Counted from the stretch's first letter, positions 26,241-34,930 are shown. The stretch is DNA of 64,000 nt from Planobispora longispora (GCF_016863135.1 NZ_BOOH01000014.1:120819-184818); one strand, 5' to 3'. Program-made: numbers and translations. Notes: generated by a model not told the origin, from the letters alone.

Positions 26241-26987
26241 TCAGGCCGCGTAGTTGCGCAGGACCCGCAGGGCGGCGGCCCCATGGGGACCCTCGGCCTT
26301 GAGGCCGGTGTCCTCCGGCGCCAGCCTGCGTGCGCCGACCCGGCAGAACTCGGACGCGGACCCGCTGATCACCGAGGGGGCGTCCGGGTCGCCGAAGCGC
26401 CACAGGTCGCCGTCGGGGCCGGCGAGCTCGCACCGGACCGGACCGCCCTGCTCACCGGCCACCGCGAACGCGTAGGGCAGGGTGCGGTGCGCCAGCCGGG
26501 CGATGTGCCGCAACCGCGCGGTGTCGGGGTAGTCGACGCCGAGCGGGCCGACGATGTCGAGGGCGTGGGCCCAGTGCTCGGCGAGCCGGGTCGTGGCGAG
26601 CGTGCGCGGGGACAGCGGGACGGCGACCCACGGCAGCCGGGCGCCGGGCGCGCAGCCGGCCAGGGCCGCGGGTGTCGCCGCCGTGGCCTTCCGCCAGCGG
26701 TCGAGCACCTGGCCGGGCGGCGCGCCGCGCTCGGCGGCGACCCATCCGTCCGCGAGCTCGTCCACCGAACCGTCGCCGCCCCGCCGGACGAAGGCGTCAC
26801 GGTCCCCGACGGCGGACGCGAGGGCGAGTTCCTCGGTCTGGGCCAGGTGCAGGACCACGTCGGAGACGCTCCATCCGGCCGCGGCGGACGGCCGCGCCCA
26901 CATCTCCGGGGTCAGGGTCGCCAGTACGGCGTCGAGCCGCCGGTATTCGGCGACGAGATCATCAAGGATGTCCGCCCCTTGAGCCAT
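26241..26987 (-). CDS. maleylpyruvate isomerase-family mycothiol-dependent enzyme
   Basis: Protein of 248 residues of the DinB-like mycothiol-dependent class (TIGR03084-type). The N-terminal four-helix bundle contains GWSVSDVVLHLAQTEELALA, and LAEHWAHALDIVGPLGVDYP supplies the family His/Asp/His metal ligands (HL at about 47, EHWAHALD at about 144). The C-terminal half (VRCELAGPDGDLWRFGDPDA) is an SCP2-like fold. It probably acts with mycothiol as cofactor in isomerisation or detoxification; the substrate is unknown. Confidence 0.85.
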   Translation of the reverse strand: MAQGADILDDLVAEYRRLDAVLATLTPEMWARPSAAAGWSVSDVVLHLAQTEELALASAVGDRDAFVRRGGDGSVDELADGWVAAERGAPPGQVLDRWRKATAATPAALAGCAPGARLPWVAVPLSPRTLATTRLAEHWAHALDIVGPLGVDYPDTARLRHIARLAHRTLPYAFAVAGEQGGPVRCELAGPDGDLWRFGDPDAPSVISGSASEFCRVGARRLAPEDTGLKAEGPHGAAALRVLRNYAA

Positions 26988-27149
26988 ACCGGGACTGTAT
27001 CGAACTTTATTCTGTTCCGCCGGACGAAATCAGGACGAAGATGATGAAACCCCGGACCGCCAGGACGGGAGGCGCGCGAGAATCCGTTCCGCGACACTTC
27101 AGCTAGATTGATCATGTCCTGCCCTCTGTCCTGCCGCGCCCTGTCCTGC

Positions 27150-27198
27150 CGCGCCCCGCCCCGCCCCGCCCCGCCCCGCCCCGCCCCGCCCCGCCCCG
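27150..27198. repeat. CCCCG pentanucleotide repeat
   Basis: About nine CCCCG units directly upstream of the ribosome site (GAGAGGAG at 27199) of the SRPBCC gene. A 15-bp repeat around CTGTCCTGCCGCGCC precedes it. Confidence 0.7.
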
Positions 27199-27218
27199 AG
27201 AGGAGCCTCCCCGGCGCC

Positions 27219-27644
27219 ATGGCCTCCATCCGCCACGAGATCGTGATCGACGCCTCCCCCGAGCACATCTGGGACGTGGTGCGCGACGTCGGCGCCGTAC
27301 ACGAGCGCCTGCTGCCCGGCCGCGTCGCCGCCACCCGGATCGAGGGCGACCAGCGGTTCCTGACCTTCCCCGACGGCCACGTGGTCCGTGAGCTGATCGT
27401 CTCGATCGACGACGACGCCCGCCGCCTGGCCTACTCCGTCGTCGAGGGCGCGCGGCCGCCGCTCGGGCACCACCACGCCTCGTTCGAGGTCCGTGCCGAG
27501 GGCGACCGGGCGGGCCGGCTGATCTGGACCACCGACGTCCTGCCGCACGCGCTCGCCGCCGAGATCCGGATCCGCGTCGAACGCGGCGCGGTGGAGATGA
27601 AGCAGGCCATCGAGTCCGCGGCGCACGGCCGAAACGCCGGCTGA
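27219..27644 (+). CDS. SRPBCC-family protein
   Basis: Protein of 141 residues starting MASIRHEIVIDASPEHIWDV, typical of the START/polyketide cyclase 2 fold (helix after IDASPEHIWDVVRDV, a central strand GDQRFLTFPDGHVVRELIVS, and a long C-terminal helix). These proteins bind hydrophobic ligands; no ligand can be deduced. GAGAGGAG lies 13 bp before the ATG. A longer frame through the pentanucleotide repeat was rejected. Confidence 0.85.
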   Translation: MASIRHEIVIDASPEHIWDVVRDVGAVHERLLPGRVAATRIEGDQRFLTFPDGHVVRELIVSIDDDARRLAYSVVEGARPPLGHHHASFEVRAEGDRAGRLIWTTDVLPHALAAEIRIRVERGAVEMKQAIESAAHGRNAG

Positions 27645-27982
27645 CGTCTCCGAGCGGCCCCGACGCTCCCGAACCCGACGTTCCCGGCCTGACGCGACGA
27701 ACCGGCGGTGATCAGGCCGGTCCCGTGACGCCGACCTGAGCCTGATCCGTCACGTCCAGGACATCGGCGGCTCGGCGGCTCGGCGGTGAGGGTCCGTGAC
27801 GGGTCGGCTCTCCCGGTATAGCGTCGCCCCGATGTGAACAGCGTCGCGCCGGTGTGAACAGCGTCACCCCGATGTGAACAGCGCCGCGCCGGTGTGACAA
27901 GCCCGGCATCAAGCCGTACGGCCCGAAAATATGAACTTTGGTGGAATGTGCATTCGTAATGGGGCGGACTAGTTTGCCCACC
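27645..27982. other. spacer before lgt with repeats
   Basis: No gene is seen. It contains four 20-bp tandem repeats (27821-27900) and then an AT-richer stretch (about 27925-27965) that probably holds the lgt promoter. Confidence 0.5.
27821..27900. repeat. four 20-bp tandem repeats upstream of lgt
   Basis: Units alternate between GCGTCGCCCCGATGTGAACA and GCGTCGCGCCGGTGTGAACA with a few changes. The 20-bp period is about two helical turns and each copy contains GTGAAC or GTGACA. The last copy ends 82 bp before the lgt start. Confidence 0.7.
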
Positions 27983-28843
27983 ATGTCGCTTGCCGCAATC
28001 CCCAGTCCTCCCGTGGAAGTCTGGTATCTGGGGCCGGTACCCATCCGTGGTTACACGGTCTGCATCCTGCTCGGCATCGTCGTCGCCGTCGTCATCGCCG
28101 AGCGCCGCTGGCGGGCCCGCGGCGGAGCGCCGGGCACCATGCTGGACCTGGTGACCTGGGGGATCCCGTTCGGCATCGTGGGCGCGCGGCTGTACCACGT
28201 CATCACCGACTGGCAGCTGTACTTCGGGCCCGACGCCCCGCACCGGCCGATCGACGCGATCCTGATCTGGAGCGACTCCGGGCCGGGCTGGCGCGGTCTG
28301 GGCGTCTGGGGCGCCATCGCCCTGGGCGCGGTGGGCGTGTGGATCGCCAGCCGCCGCCGGGGCATCGCCCTGAGCGCGGTCGCCGACGCCGTGGCCCCGG
28401 CCGTCGCCATCGGTCAGGCCGTCGGCCGGTGGTGCAACTACTTCAACCAGGAGCTGTTCGGCGGCCCGACCGACCTGCCCTGGGGGTTGGAGATCGAGGC
28501 GGGCCGTCCGGGGACGGTGCCGGGTGTGACCACCTACCACCCCACGTTCCTGTACGAATCGCTGTGGAACCTGGCCCTGGGGCTGGCGCTGATCTGGATC
28601 GGCCGGCGGTTCCTGCTCCGGCACGGCCGGCTCTTCGCCCTGTACGTGGCGGGCTACACCGCGGGCCGGTTCTGGATCGAGGGCCTGCGCGTCGATCCGG
28701 CCAACGAGATCCTCGGCATGCGGCTCAACCAGTGGACCTCGATCATCCTGTTCCTCGGTGCGCTGGCCTACGTCTACCTGACCCGGAACAAGAAGTCCGA
28801 GGAGCCTCTCGGCGCCGAACGGGTTCCCGCCGGGGCGAAGTGA
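27983..28843 (+). CDS. lgt: prolipoprotein diacylglyceryl transferase
   Basis: Protein of 286 residues with about seven membrane helices. The Lgt signature region (VAIGQAVGRWCNYFNQELFG, then YHPTFLYESLWN) is intact, including the GRxGNF-like GRWCNYFNQE and the HPTxLYE motif. It transfers diacylglycerol from phosphatidylglycerol to the Cys of the prolipoprotein lipobox in the membrane. Two lipoproteins of this window (39699, 55445) would be substrates. The start MSLAAIPSPPVEVWYLG was chosen over longer frames because it places the first helix correctly. Confidence 0.95.
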   Translation: MSLAAIPSPPVEVWYLGPVPIRGYTVCILLGIVVAVVIAERRWRARGGAPGTMLDLVTWGIPFGIVGARLYHVITDWQLYFGPDAPHRPIDAILIWSDSGPGWRGLGVWGAIALGAVGVWIASRRRGIALSAVADAVAPAVAIGQAVGRWCNYFNQELFGGPTDLPWGLEIEAGRPGTVPGVTTYHPTFLYESLWNLALGLALIWIGRRFLLRHGRLFALYVAGYTAGRFWIEGLRVDPANEILGMRLNQWTSIILFLGALAYVYLTRNKKSEEPLGAERVPAGAK

Positions 28844-28954
28844 TCCGCAGCGGTACGGCCCCGGGGCGGCGGCACACGGAGGCCGCGGCCTGCCGGGCGT
28901 TCCCGGCACCGACACGGCGGTTTCGCCGGGACACGCCGTGGCAGATTCAACGGC

Positions 28955-30124
28955 GTGCGCGACATATGGGATCTGGTGGTCGTCGGGGGCGGCCCGGCGG
29001 GCTCGGCGGCGGCCCTGCGGGCCAAGCAGCTGCGTCCCCGGGCACGCGTGCTGCTGCTGGACAAGGCGGACTTCCCCCGTGACAAGGCCTGCGGGGACGG
29101 CATCGCCGCCCACGGCCGCGACGAGCTCGCCCTGCTCGACGTGCCCGATCTCATCGCCGACTACCGGCCCACGAACCGCCTGTCGGTGATCTCCCCGGGT
29201 GGCGTCCGGGTCCTGGCCGGCGTCGCCCGGCCCAACTACGTCGTTCCCCGCGAGGTCTTCGACGCCCGTCTCGTCGACGCCGCCCGCGCCCGCGGAGTGG
29301 AGGTCCGGCGCCACCGCGTCCGCACGATCGCGGCGTACAGGGACCACGTCGTCGTCGACGACCGCCTCGCCGCCCGCACCCTCGTCGCCGCCGACGGGGC
29401 CAACTCGACGGTGCGGCGCCTGGCGGGCTTCCCGGCCGCCCCGGAGCGGCATACCGCGATCGCCGTGCGCGGCTACGCCGACGTGCCCGCCGACGACGAC
29501 GTGCAGTTCATCGCCATGCAGCAGGAGGGCTGGCCCGCCTACGCCTGGTCCTTCCCGATCGGGGACGGCACGGCCAACGTCGGCTTCGGCATGCTGCTGC
29601 CCCGCCTGCGCGCCACCGGGCTGCCCGGCCGCCAGGTCCTGCACGGCCGGCTCGCCGAGTTGTTGCCGCACCTGCCAGCCCGCCGCCTGAAGGCCCACCA
29701 CCTGCCGCTGTCGCCGGGCCGGCCCAAGCCCGGCGCGGGCCGGGTGCTGCTCGCCGGAGACGCCGCCGGGCTCATCAACCCGCTCACCGGCGAGGGCATC
29801 TACTACGCCCTGCTGTCCGGCCGCCTGGCCGGTGAGGCGGCCGTACGGGCGGCCGACGCCCCGCTCGGCGCCTACCGCCGCGCGCTGAGAAGCACTCTGG
29901 GGGCGCACCTGCGCACCACCGACGTGCTGGCCCGGGCCGCGCAGTTCCCCCGCTTCATCGACGCCGCCATCGACGTCGCCGCCCGGCGCGGGGAGGTGTT
30001 CGACCTGCTGGTGGAGGTGGGGCTGGGCGCGGGTACGGTGCCGCTTCCCCTGGCCCTGACCGTGGTGGGCCGCTGGCTCACGGGCGGCCCGCCCGCGTCA
30101 GCCGCGGAACAGGCCGGCCGGTGA
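28955..30124 (+). CDS. geranylgeranyl reductase-family FAD oxidoreductase
   Basis: Protein of 389 residues from a GTG. FAD-binding VVVGGGPAGSAAALRAKQL (about 8-26), the PRDKACGDGI motif typical of geranylgeranyl reductases, LVAADGANSTVRR and GRVLLAGDAAGLINPLTGEG are all present. The family reduces isoprenoid chains (menaquinone or lipids) or acts as monooxygenase-like flavoproteins; the substrate is not determined. It starts 111 bp after lgt on the same strand, without an obvious terminator between. Confidence 0.88.
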   Translation: MRDIWDLVVVGGGPAGSAAALRAKQLRPRARVLLLDKADFPRDKACGDGIAAHGRDELALLDVPDLIADYRPTNRLSVISPGGVRVLAGVARPNYVVPREVFDARLVDAARARGVEVRRHRVRTIAAYRDHVVVDDRLAARTLVAADGANSTVRRLAGFPAAPERHTAIAVRGYADVPADDDVQFIAMQQEGWPAYAWSFPIGDGTANVGFGMLLPRLRATGLPGRQVLHGRLAELLPHLPARRLKAHHLPLSPGRPKPGAGRVLLAGDAAGLINPLTGEGIYYALLSGRLAGEAAVRAADAPLGAYRRALRSTLGAHLRTTDVLARAAQFPRFIDAAIDVAARRGEVFDLLVEVGLGAGTVPLPLALTVVGRWLTGGPPASAAEQAGR

Positions 30125-30171
30125 CCCGGAAACGGGCCCGGCACCAGCAGGGGAAAGGACGGCGCAACGCC

Positions 30172-30199
30172 TCATCGTAGGATGATGTTCCTGCGATGA
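30172..30199. promoter_or_regulatory. TCATCGTAGGA inverted repeat
   Basis: 11-bp arms (one mismatch) around a 6-bp spacer, 15 bp upstream of the small gene at 30215. Candidate operator or transcription-start overlap; the regulator is unknown. Confidence 0.45.
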
Positions 30200-30214
30200 T
30201 CATAGGAGGCCCGC

Positions 30215-30508
30215 ATGGCAGGAGAGCAGACTTCCTTACGACGGCTCGGCCTTCAGGGCTTTCTGCGGGGCGCCGCCGGAGTCTTTCCGGTGAGCGTCCT
30301 CGTGCTGTGGCTCCACAACAACGATCTCTGGCCTCTGGACACGGACTTCGATTGGTCGAACGTCTTCGCGCTCACGATCGGAATCGGTTCGGCCCACTGC
30401 CTTTCCTCGGTCATCACTGAGCGCCGGCGGCGAAAGCAGGTCCTCGAGGGCGGGGAAGACGAGGAGCCCGGCCCTACGGAGCCCGCCGAGACCGGCAAGG
30501 CGTCGTAG
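30215..30508 (+). CDS. small two-helix membrane protein
   Basis: Protein of 97 residues after a good ribosome site (AGGAGGC). Two hydrophobic segments (GAAGVFPVSVLVLWL and NVFALTIGIGSAHCLSSVI) are followed by a basic (RRRRK) then acidic C-terminal tail (GGEDEEPGPTEPAE). No family recognised. The palindrome directly upstream suggests regulated expression. Confidence 0.65.
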   Translation: MAGEQTSLRRLGLQGFLRGAAGVFPVSVLVLWLHNNDLWPLDTDFDWSNVFALTIGIGSAHCLSSVITERRRRKQVLEGGEDEEPGPTEPAETGKAS

Positions 30509-30721
30509 GCGTATCAGCGTCCGGGCCGGGCCGCTGAGACGACGGCGCAGTGAGATCGAGTGTGCTCCGGTGGGCGCCGCCCCCGATCCGCTCGACGCCG
30601 ACCCGCGACCGCGCGAGGAAACGATGCCGCCGCCGGCCCGCCGTCGTCGATCCGCAGGTCAACGGGGAGCGCGGAGCGAGGGCAGACGGTCCCCGTTCCG
30701 CGCGGGGATAGGGTTGGCGGC

Positions 30722-31462
30722 ATGGCGACGCGACTTGTGCAGATTGCGATGGATGCTCAGGACGACTCCGCAGTGGGTCGCTTCTGGGCCGAGGCGCTCG
30801 GCTGGGGCATGTCCAGCGAAGGACCCGGCGTGACCAACCTCGAGCCCGAGGGCTTCGTCTATCCGGACCCCGTCGCCGTCTGCATCGACGTCGTCGCCGT
30901 TCCGGAACCCAAAACGGTGAAGAACCGCCTGCACCTCGACCTCGCCACCACTTCTGCGGCCCATCAGGCGGAGCTGGTCGCGCGCCTGAAGGATCTCGGC
31001 GCGACGCCCGCCGACGTGGGCCAGGGCGATGTGCCGTGGACGGTCCTGGCCGACCCGGAGGGCAACGAGTTCTGCGTGCTGGAGCCCCGGGAGATCTACC
31101 GGGACACCGGGCCGATCGCCGTGGTGGTGGTCGACTGCGTGGATCCGCGGGTCATGGCCCGGTTCTGGGGTGAGGCGATGGACTGGACCCTGCACGCGGT
31201 GGACGACGATCACGCGACGCTGCGCTCCGCCAAGGGGGTGGGGCCGTACCTGGAGTTCCTCCGCACACCCGGTGCGAAGACCGTGAAGAACCGCATCCAC
31301 CTCGACCTCCGGCCGTACCCCGGCGACGACAAGGAGGCGGAGGTGGCCCGGCTGCGGGCTCTGGGCGCCACCGACGCCGACGTCGGCCAGGGTGACGATG
31401 TGCCGTGGACGGTCCTCGCCGACCCGGAGGGCAACGAGTTCTGCGTCCTCACCCCGCGCTGA
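30722..31462 (+). CDS. VOC-family protein with two glyoxalase-like domains
   Basis: Protein of 246 residues made of two homologous halves. Each half ends with NRLHLDLA or NRIHLDLR, then a GA(T)PADVGQG-like segment and DVPWTVLADPEGNEFCVL. The internal duplication forms a complete VOC metal or ligand pocket in one chain. Members include bleomycin-resistance and glyoxalase-like proteins; the activity is not deducible. The start MATRLVQIAMDAQD was chosen by alignment of the two halves. Confidence 0.88.
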   Translation: MATRLVQIAMDAQDDSAVGRFWAEALGWGMSSEGPGVTNLEPEGFVYPDPVAVCIDVVAVPEPKTVKNRLHLDLATTSAAHQAELVARLKDLGATPADVGQGDVPWTVLADPEGNEFCVLEPREIYRDTGPIAVVVVDCVDPRVMARFWGEAMDWTLHAVDDDHATLRSAKGVGPYLEFLRTPGAKTVKNRIHLDLRPYPGDDKEAEVARLRALGATDADVGQGDDVPWTVLADPEGNEFCVLTPR

Positions 31463-31560
31463 TACGGAACCGCCTCTTCACCGGCGTGAGGTGCTGAACC
31501 GGTCGTCCCTCTCCCCGGTCCCCCATGGCCCGGGGACCCGCTTGTCCGTATGATCACCCA

Positions 31561-31779
31561 ATGTCTGATGGAAAGTGCACCCACTGCGGCCACCAGGGCC
31601 TGGAGCCGGGCTTCCTCGCCGACCGTCAACAGCCCGGCTTCGGCATCTGGGTGGAAGGCGAACTGGAACTGGGGCTACTCGGCGGAGCCAAGCTGATGGG
31701 CCGTCCCAAGTGGGTGGTGGACGCCCGTCGCTGCCCGCAGTGCTACCACTTGGAGCTCTTCACCAGCCGCGAACTGTAG
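31561..31779 (+). CDS. small DUF6487-like zinc-ribbon protein
   Basis: Protein of 72 residues: CTHCGHQGLEPGFLADRQ (about 6-23) and RRCPQCYHLELFTS (about 57-70) provide two CxxC knuckles. LLGGAKLMGRPKWVVDARRC is characteristic of the PF20097/DUF6487-type family. Its function is unknown; zinc binding and a nucleic-acid or protein interaction are plausible. Confidence 0.75.
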   Translation: MSDGKCTHCGHQGLEPGFLADRQQPGFGIWVEGELELGLLGGAKLMGRPKWVVDARRCPQCYHLELFTSREL

Positions 31780-31885
31780 CCCGTAGCGGACCGCCGTCCC
31801 CCCTTCGGCCCCATGATCACTCCAGGGCCGGAACGACCCGAAAACCAGATGAGTGCCGGATACACGTGGTGGGACGATCCGGATC

Positions 31886-32455
31886 ATGACTAAAGGGCCG
31901 ATCCTCAAGGACTTGAAAAGAGCGAGACGTTCCGGCAAACCGGTGAGAGTCAGTCGCGAAATCGACGGTGCGGATCGACTCGACGCCTACGTGGTCGGCA
32001 TCGGCCGCAAGTGGGTACTGCTGCACAGCATCTCCGACGCGCTCCATCTCGACGGCTACTCGGCCGTACGTCTCCGCGACATCAAGTGCGCGACGAGCTC
32101 GGGCTGGAAGGGCTCGACCATGACCCATCGTGCCCTCACCCTGCGCGGGGAGCACGTCCAGCCCCTGGCCGGAGTCGACCTTGATTCCACCGCGGGCCTG
32201 ATTGAGACCCTGACCAGGGCGTTTCCGCTCATGGCCGTCTACGTCGAGAAAGTCGATCCCGATGTCTGCCACATCGGTCGCGCTCATGGGATCACCCGGA
32301 GGAAACGATTGCGTCTCCAGGAGATCGGGCCGGCGGCGGACTGGGCGCACGCCTGCTCCACAAGCGAGACGACGGCGGACATCACCCGCATCGATGTCGG
32401 TGACGGATACGTCGACGCGCTCCACGCAGTCGGCGGAGATCCGCCAAAGTGCTGA
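31886..32455 (+). CDS. soluble protein of unknown function
   Basis: Protein of 189 residues from MTKGPILKDLKRARRSGKPV. The N-terminal half has an Sm-like look (KPVRVSREIDGADRLDAYVV, then WVLLHSISDALHLDGYSAVR) of the kind seen in small beta-barrel proteins. The C-terminal half (LIETLTRAFPLMAVYVEKVD, ITRRKRLRLQEIGPAADW) is alpha/beta. No membrane segments or catalytic motif seen. Monocistronic, lower GC than its neighbours. Confidence 0.65.
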   Translation: MTKGPILKDLKRARRSGKPVRVSREIDGADRLDAYVVGIGRKWVLLHSISDALHLDGYSAVRLRDIKCATSSGWKGSTMTHRALTLRGEHVQPLAGVDLDSTAGLIETLTRAFPLMAVYVEKVDPDVCHIGRAHGITRRKRLRLQEIGPAADWAHACSTSETTADITRIDVGDGYVDALHAVGGDPPKC

Positions 32456-32736
32456 TCTTCAGCAGTGCGGCGGCTGCGCGGCCGGAATGCGATCACCAGT
32501 TCGGAAGACTCGGACATCCGACTCACTGACCTGCTGCGGTCCAGCCCAGAAGCGATTCCGCCGTATCCATGACTTCCCGTGATCCCCTCTCGTTCCTCGT
32601 CCGTACCGGCACGCGAATGGCACGGAAAACTTGCCGCCCACGCCGTCCCGATCGTCGGTGGACCGGAGTCGAGGAACGAAGTCCCGGCCCACCGATCACC
32701 CCTGACCCGTACGGAGATCAGCCGCCCTCAGAGATC
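32456..32736. other. spacer without a gene
   Basis: About 280 bp between a hypothetical gene and the tRNA-Ser terminator. I see no coding signal or repeats here. Confidence 0.5.
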
Positions 32737-32771
32737 GAAAAAGGCCCCCTCCCGGATCTGGGAGAGGGCCT
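32737..32771 (-). terminator. terminator of tRNA-Ser(GCT)
   Basis: Minus-strand stem AGGCCCTCTCCC / GGGAGGGGGCCT followed by TTTTT. It lies directly after the tRNA. Confidence 0.8.
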
Positions 32772-32779
32772 CTGTTCTG

Positions 32780-32868
32780 CGGAGGCTCGGGGATTTGAAC
32801 CCCGGATGGTGTTGCCACCAAACCGCATTAGCAGTGCGGCGCCATAGACCTGACTAGGCGAAGCCTCC
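32780..32868 (-). tRNA. tRNA-Ser (anticodon GCT)
   Basis: An 89-nt class II tRNA on the minus strand: acceptor GGAGGCT/AGCCTCC, anticodon loop CTGCTAA (GCT), long variable arm and T-loop GGTTCAAATCC. CCA is not encoded. Confidence 0.95.
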
Positions 32869-33134
32869 TGGTAGCCGTGTGGCTCAGCACAGAGTACCGG
32901 CCATCGGGCGAGGCGGCAAAGTGATTGCCGGGCGCGTCGCTCAGGTGGCCGTCGGCGGGTTGTCCACCGCTGTGGATAACTTCCTCCACATCTGTGGACA
33001 GATCAACGAACCCGCAGGTGACAAAGATAACAGCCTGTGGATTCTCGATATACGAGATGATGCTTCTCAGAGATCGGACACAGCTGGGCTCCCCTCCGAA
33101 CGGGAGGGGAGCCGGGAGCGCTGTGGACCGGAGG

Positions 33135-33695
33135 TCAGGCGCGGTTGGCCTCGCCCTCGATCTCGATCTTGACCTTCTTGCCGACGAGGACGCCGCCGGT
33201 CTCCAGGGCCTGGTTCCAGGTGAGGCCGAACTCCTCGCGGTCGATCTCGGTGGTGATGGAGAAGCCCCACACCTCCTGGCCCCAGGGGTTGGTGCCGGCG
33301 CCGCCGTACTCGACGGTGAGCTCGACTTCCTTGGTGACGTCGCGGACGGTGAGGTCGCCGACGAGGGTGAACTCGTCACCCGAGTGGCCGACGACGCGGG
33401 TGCTGCGGAAGGTCAGCTCGGGGAACTTCTCGACGGCGAGGAAGTCGTCGCTGCGGAGGTGACCGTCGCGGTCGGCGACGCCGGTGTTGATGCTCGCGGT
33501 CTTGATCGTCAGTTCGGCGGAGGACTCCAGGGGGTTCTCGGCGATCGTGACGGTGCCGGCGAAGTCGGCGAAGTTGCCGCGGACCTTGCTCACCATCATG
33601 TGCTTGACGACGAAGCCGATGCGGGTGTGGGCGACGTCGAGAGCGAAGGTGCCGGCGGTGGGGATCTGGAGGTTTTCCCAGGTACGGGTGGTCAT
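33135..33695 (-). CDS. YceI-family protein
   Basis: Protein of 186 residues with AGTFALDVAHTRIGFVVKHM at the N-terminus, TIKTASINTGVADRDGHLRS, DFLAVEKFPELTFRSTRV and FSITTEIDREEFGLTWNQ. This is the complete YceI lipocalin-like barrel without a signal peptide, so it is cytosolic. The family binds isoprenoids or similar amphiphiles. AGGAG precedes the ATG. It is divergent from a MarR gene that probably controls it. Confidence 0.92.
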   Translation of the reverse strand: MTTRTWENLQIPTAGTFALDVAHTRIGFVVKHMMVSKVRGNFADFAGTVTIAENPLESSAELTIKTASINTGVADRDGHLRSDDFLAVEKFPELTFRSTRVVGHSGDEFTLVGDLTVRDVTKEVELTVEYGGAGTNPWGQEVWGFSITTEIDREEFGLTWNQALETGGVLVGKKVKIEIEGEANRA

Positions 33696-33751
33696 GGAGA
33701 CTCCTGAAGAGACGTTTGCCGTGAGGACGTTTGCGACAACACATTTCTACC

Positions 33752-33767
33752 TGAGGAATATTCCGCA
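33752..33767. promoter_or_regulatory. palindrome TGAGGAATATTCCGCA
   Basis: The central GGAATATTCC is perfect and the outer TG/CA also pair. It lies in the divergent spacer of yceI-like and marR-like genes, a likely MarR operator. Confidence 0.45.
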
Positions 33768-33790
33768 CGTCAACTATCGTCGGATACAGT

Positions 33791-34357
33791 GTGACTGTGA
33801 TCCCCTTCGACGACCCGCGGCTGACCGCGATGGGCCTCCTCGCCGAGGTCGCAACCGGCCTTTCCGCGAAGACGCTGCCCTCCCTCGCCGAAGCGGGGCT
33901 CTCCGAGATCGACTTCGAGACGCTGATCCGGCTGGCGCGCTCGCCCGGGCAGCGGTTGCGCATGAGTGACCTGGCCGCTCAGACCAGCCTGTCCACCAGC
34001 GGGGTGACCCGCGTCGTGGACCGCCTGGAGCGCGAGGGTCTCGTCGTACGGCAGGCGTGCGCCACCGACCGCCGCGCCTCCTACGCCGCGATCACCACGG
34101 CCGGCACCGACCGGCTCGCCACCGTGCTGCCGCAGCACCTGGTCGACATCGAGACCTGGCTCACCGGGCGGCTCACCCCCGAGCAGCTGTCGGCCTTTCT
34201 CGACGCGCTCAGGATCATCCGCGACGCCGTACGGCCGTGCGCCACAGCCGGAGCCCAGCCCGCGTCCACCTGCTCCGAAACCGAACCCGAGCCCGGACAC
34301 GAGCCCGAGCGCGGACACGAGCCCGAACCAGCCGGCCGACCCCGCTCCATGCCCTGA
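33791..34357 (+). CDS. MarR-family transcriptional regulator
   Basis: Protein of 188 residues (GTG at 33791 or 33797). The winged HTH (RMSDLAAQTSLSTSGVTRVV, then DRLEREGLVVRQACATDRRA) is typical of MarR. A C-terminal extension after about 150 contains acidic repeats EPEPGHEPERGHEPEP absent from most relatives. It is divergent from the YceI gene across a palindrome, so it probably represses that gene and itself. The ligand is unknown. Confidence 0.88.
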   Translation: MTVIPFDDPRLTAMGLLAEVATGLSAKTLPSLAEAGLSEIDFETLIRLARSPGQRLRMSDLAAQTSLSTSGVTRVVDRLEREGLVVRQACATDRRASYAAITTAGTDRLATVLPQHLVDIETWLTGRLTPEQLSAFLDALRIIRDAVRPCATAGAQPASTCSETEPEPGHEPERGHEPEPAGRPRSMP

Positions 34358-34375
34358 AGCCGACGGCCCCGGGCC

Positions 34376-34930
34376 TCAGTGCTGCGGTTCGAGCCGCGGG
34401 ACCTCCGGGATCACCAGAGCCCCGCGCAGCTTGGCCATCCCGCGCGAGACCGTGCTCTTGACCGTGCCGACGCTGATGCCCAGGGCCTTGGCGATCTCCG
34501 GCTCGGTCATGTCCTCGTAGTACCGCAGCACGATGGCGGCCCGCATCCTCGTCGGCAGGAGCTCGAGCGCCTGCTCCACCCGCTCGGGCAGGTGCCCGTG
34601 GACGCCGGGCAGGCCGTCCCTGAGGTGCGCCTGGACCGGTTCGGGAAGCTCCTCGGAGGGATACTCCTCCAGCTTGCGCCGGCGCCACCAGGAGATGTTG
34701 ATGTTGACCATCGCCCGGCGCACGTACCCGTCCAGCGCCGCCCTGTCCTCGATGCGCTCCCAGGCGAGGTAGGTCTTGACCAGCGCCGCCTGGAGCAGGT
34801 CCTCGGCGTCGTGGGGGTCGCCGGCGACCTGGCGTGCGGCGCGTAGCAGCGCCGGGCCGCGAGCAACGACGTACTCACGGAACTCGTCGTGGATCCCGCC
34901 GGTCACCGCGATCACCAAGCCTGTGGTCAA
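34376..34930 (-). CDS. SigE-family RNA polymerase sigma factor
   Basis: Up to 184 residues from TTG 34930; a GTG at 34906 giving VTGGIHDEFREYVVARGPAL fits the family better. Region 2 (AAGDPHDAEDLLQ-like VAGDPHDAEDLLQAALVKTY) and region 4 (LPTRMRAAIVLRYYEDMTEP, then EIAKALGISVGTVKSTVSRG) are clear. No partner gene follows on this strand. The promoter specificity is unknown. Confidence 0.88.
   Translation of the reverse strand: MTTGLVIAVTGGIHDEFREYVVARGPALLRAARQVAGDPHDAEDLLQAALVKTYLAWERIEDRAALDGYVRRAMVNINISWWRRRKLEEYPSEELPEPVQAHLRDGLPGVHGHLPERVEQALELLPTRMRAAIVLRYYEDMTEPEIAKALGISVGTVKSTVSRGMAKLRGALVIPEVPRLEPQH

Noticed and set aside
24451..26433. 660-codon minus-strand frame opposite the ECF41 and LppU-like genes
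   Set aside because: Antisense shadow; Arg/Ser-rich with no motif, and both plus-strand genes are clear.
27108..27218. N-terminal extension of the SRPBCC protein through the CCCCG tract
   Set aside because: Low-complexity Pro/Arg peptide upstream of a good ribosome site and the family-typical start at 27219.
27821..27900. Possible CRISPR array
   Set aside because: Repeats are contiguous with no spacers. The same holds for the arrays at 54943 and 63908.
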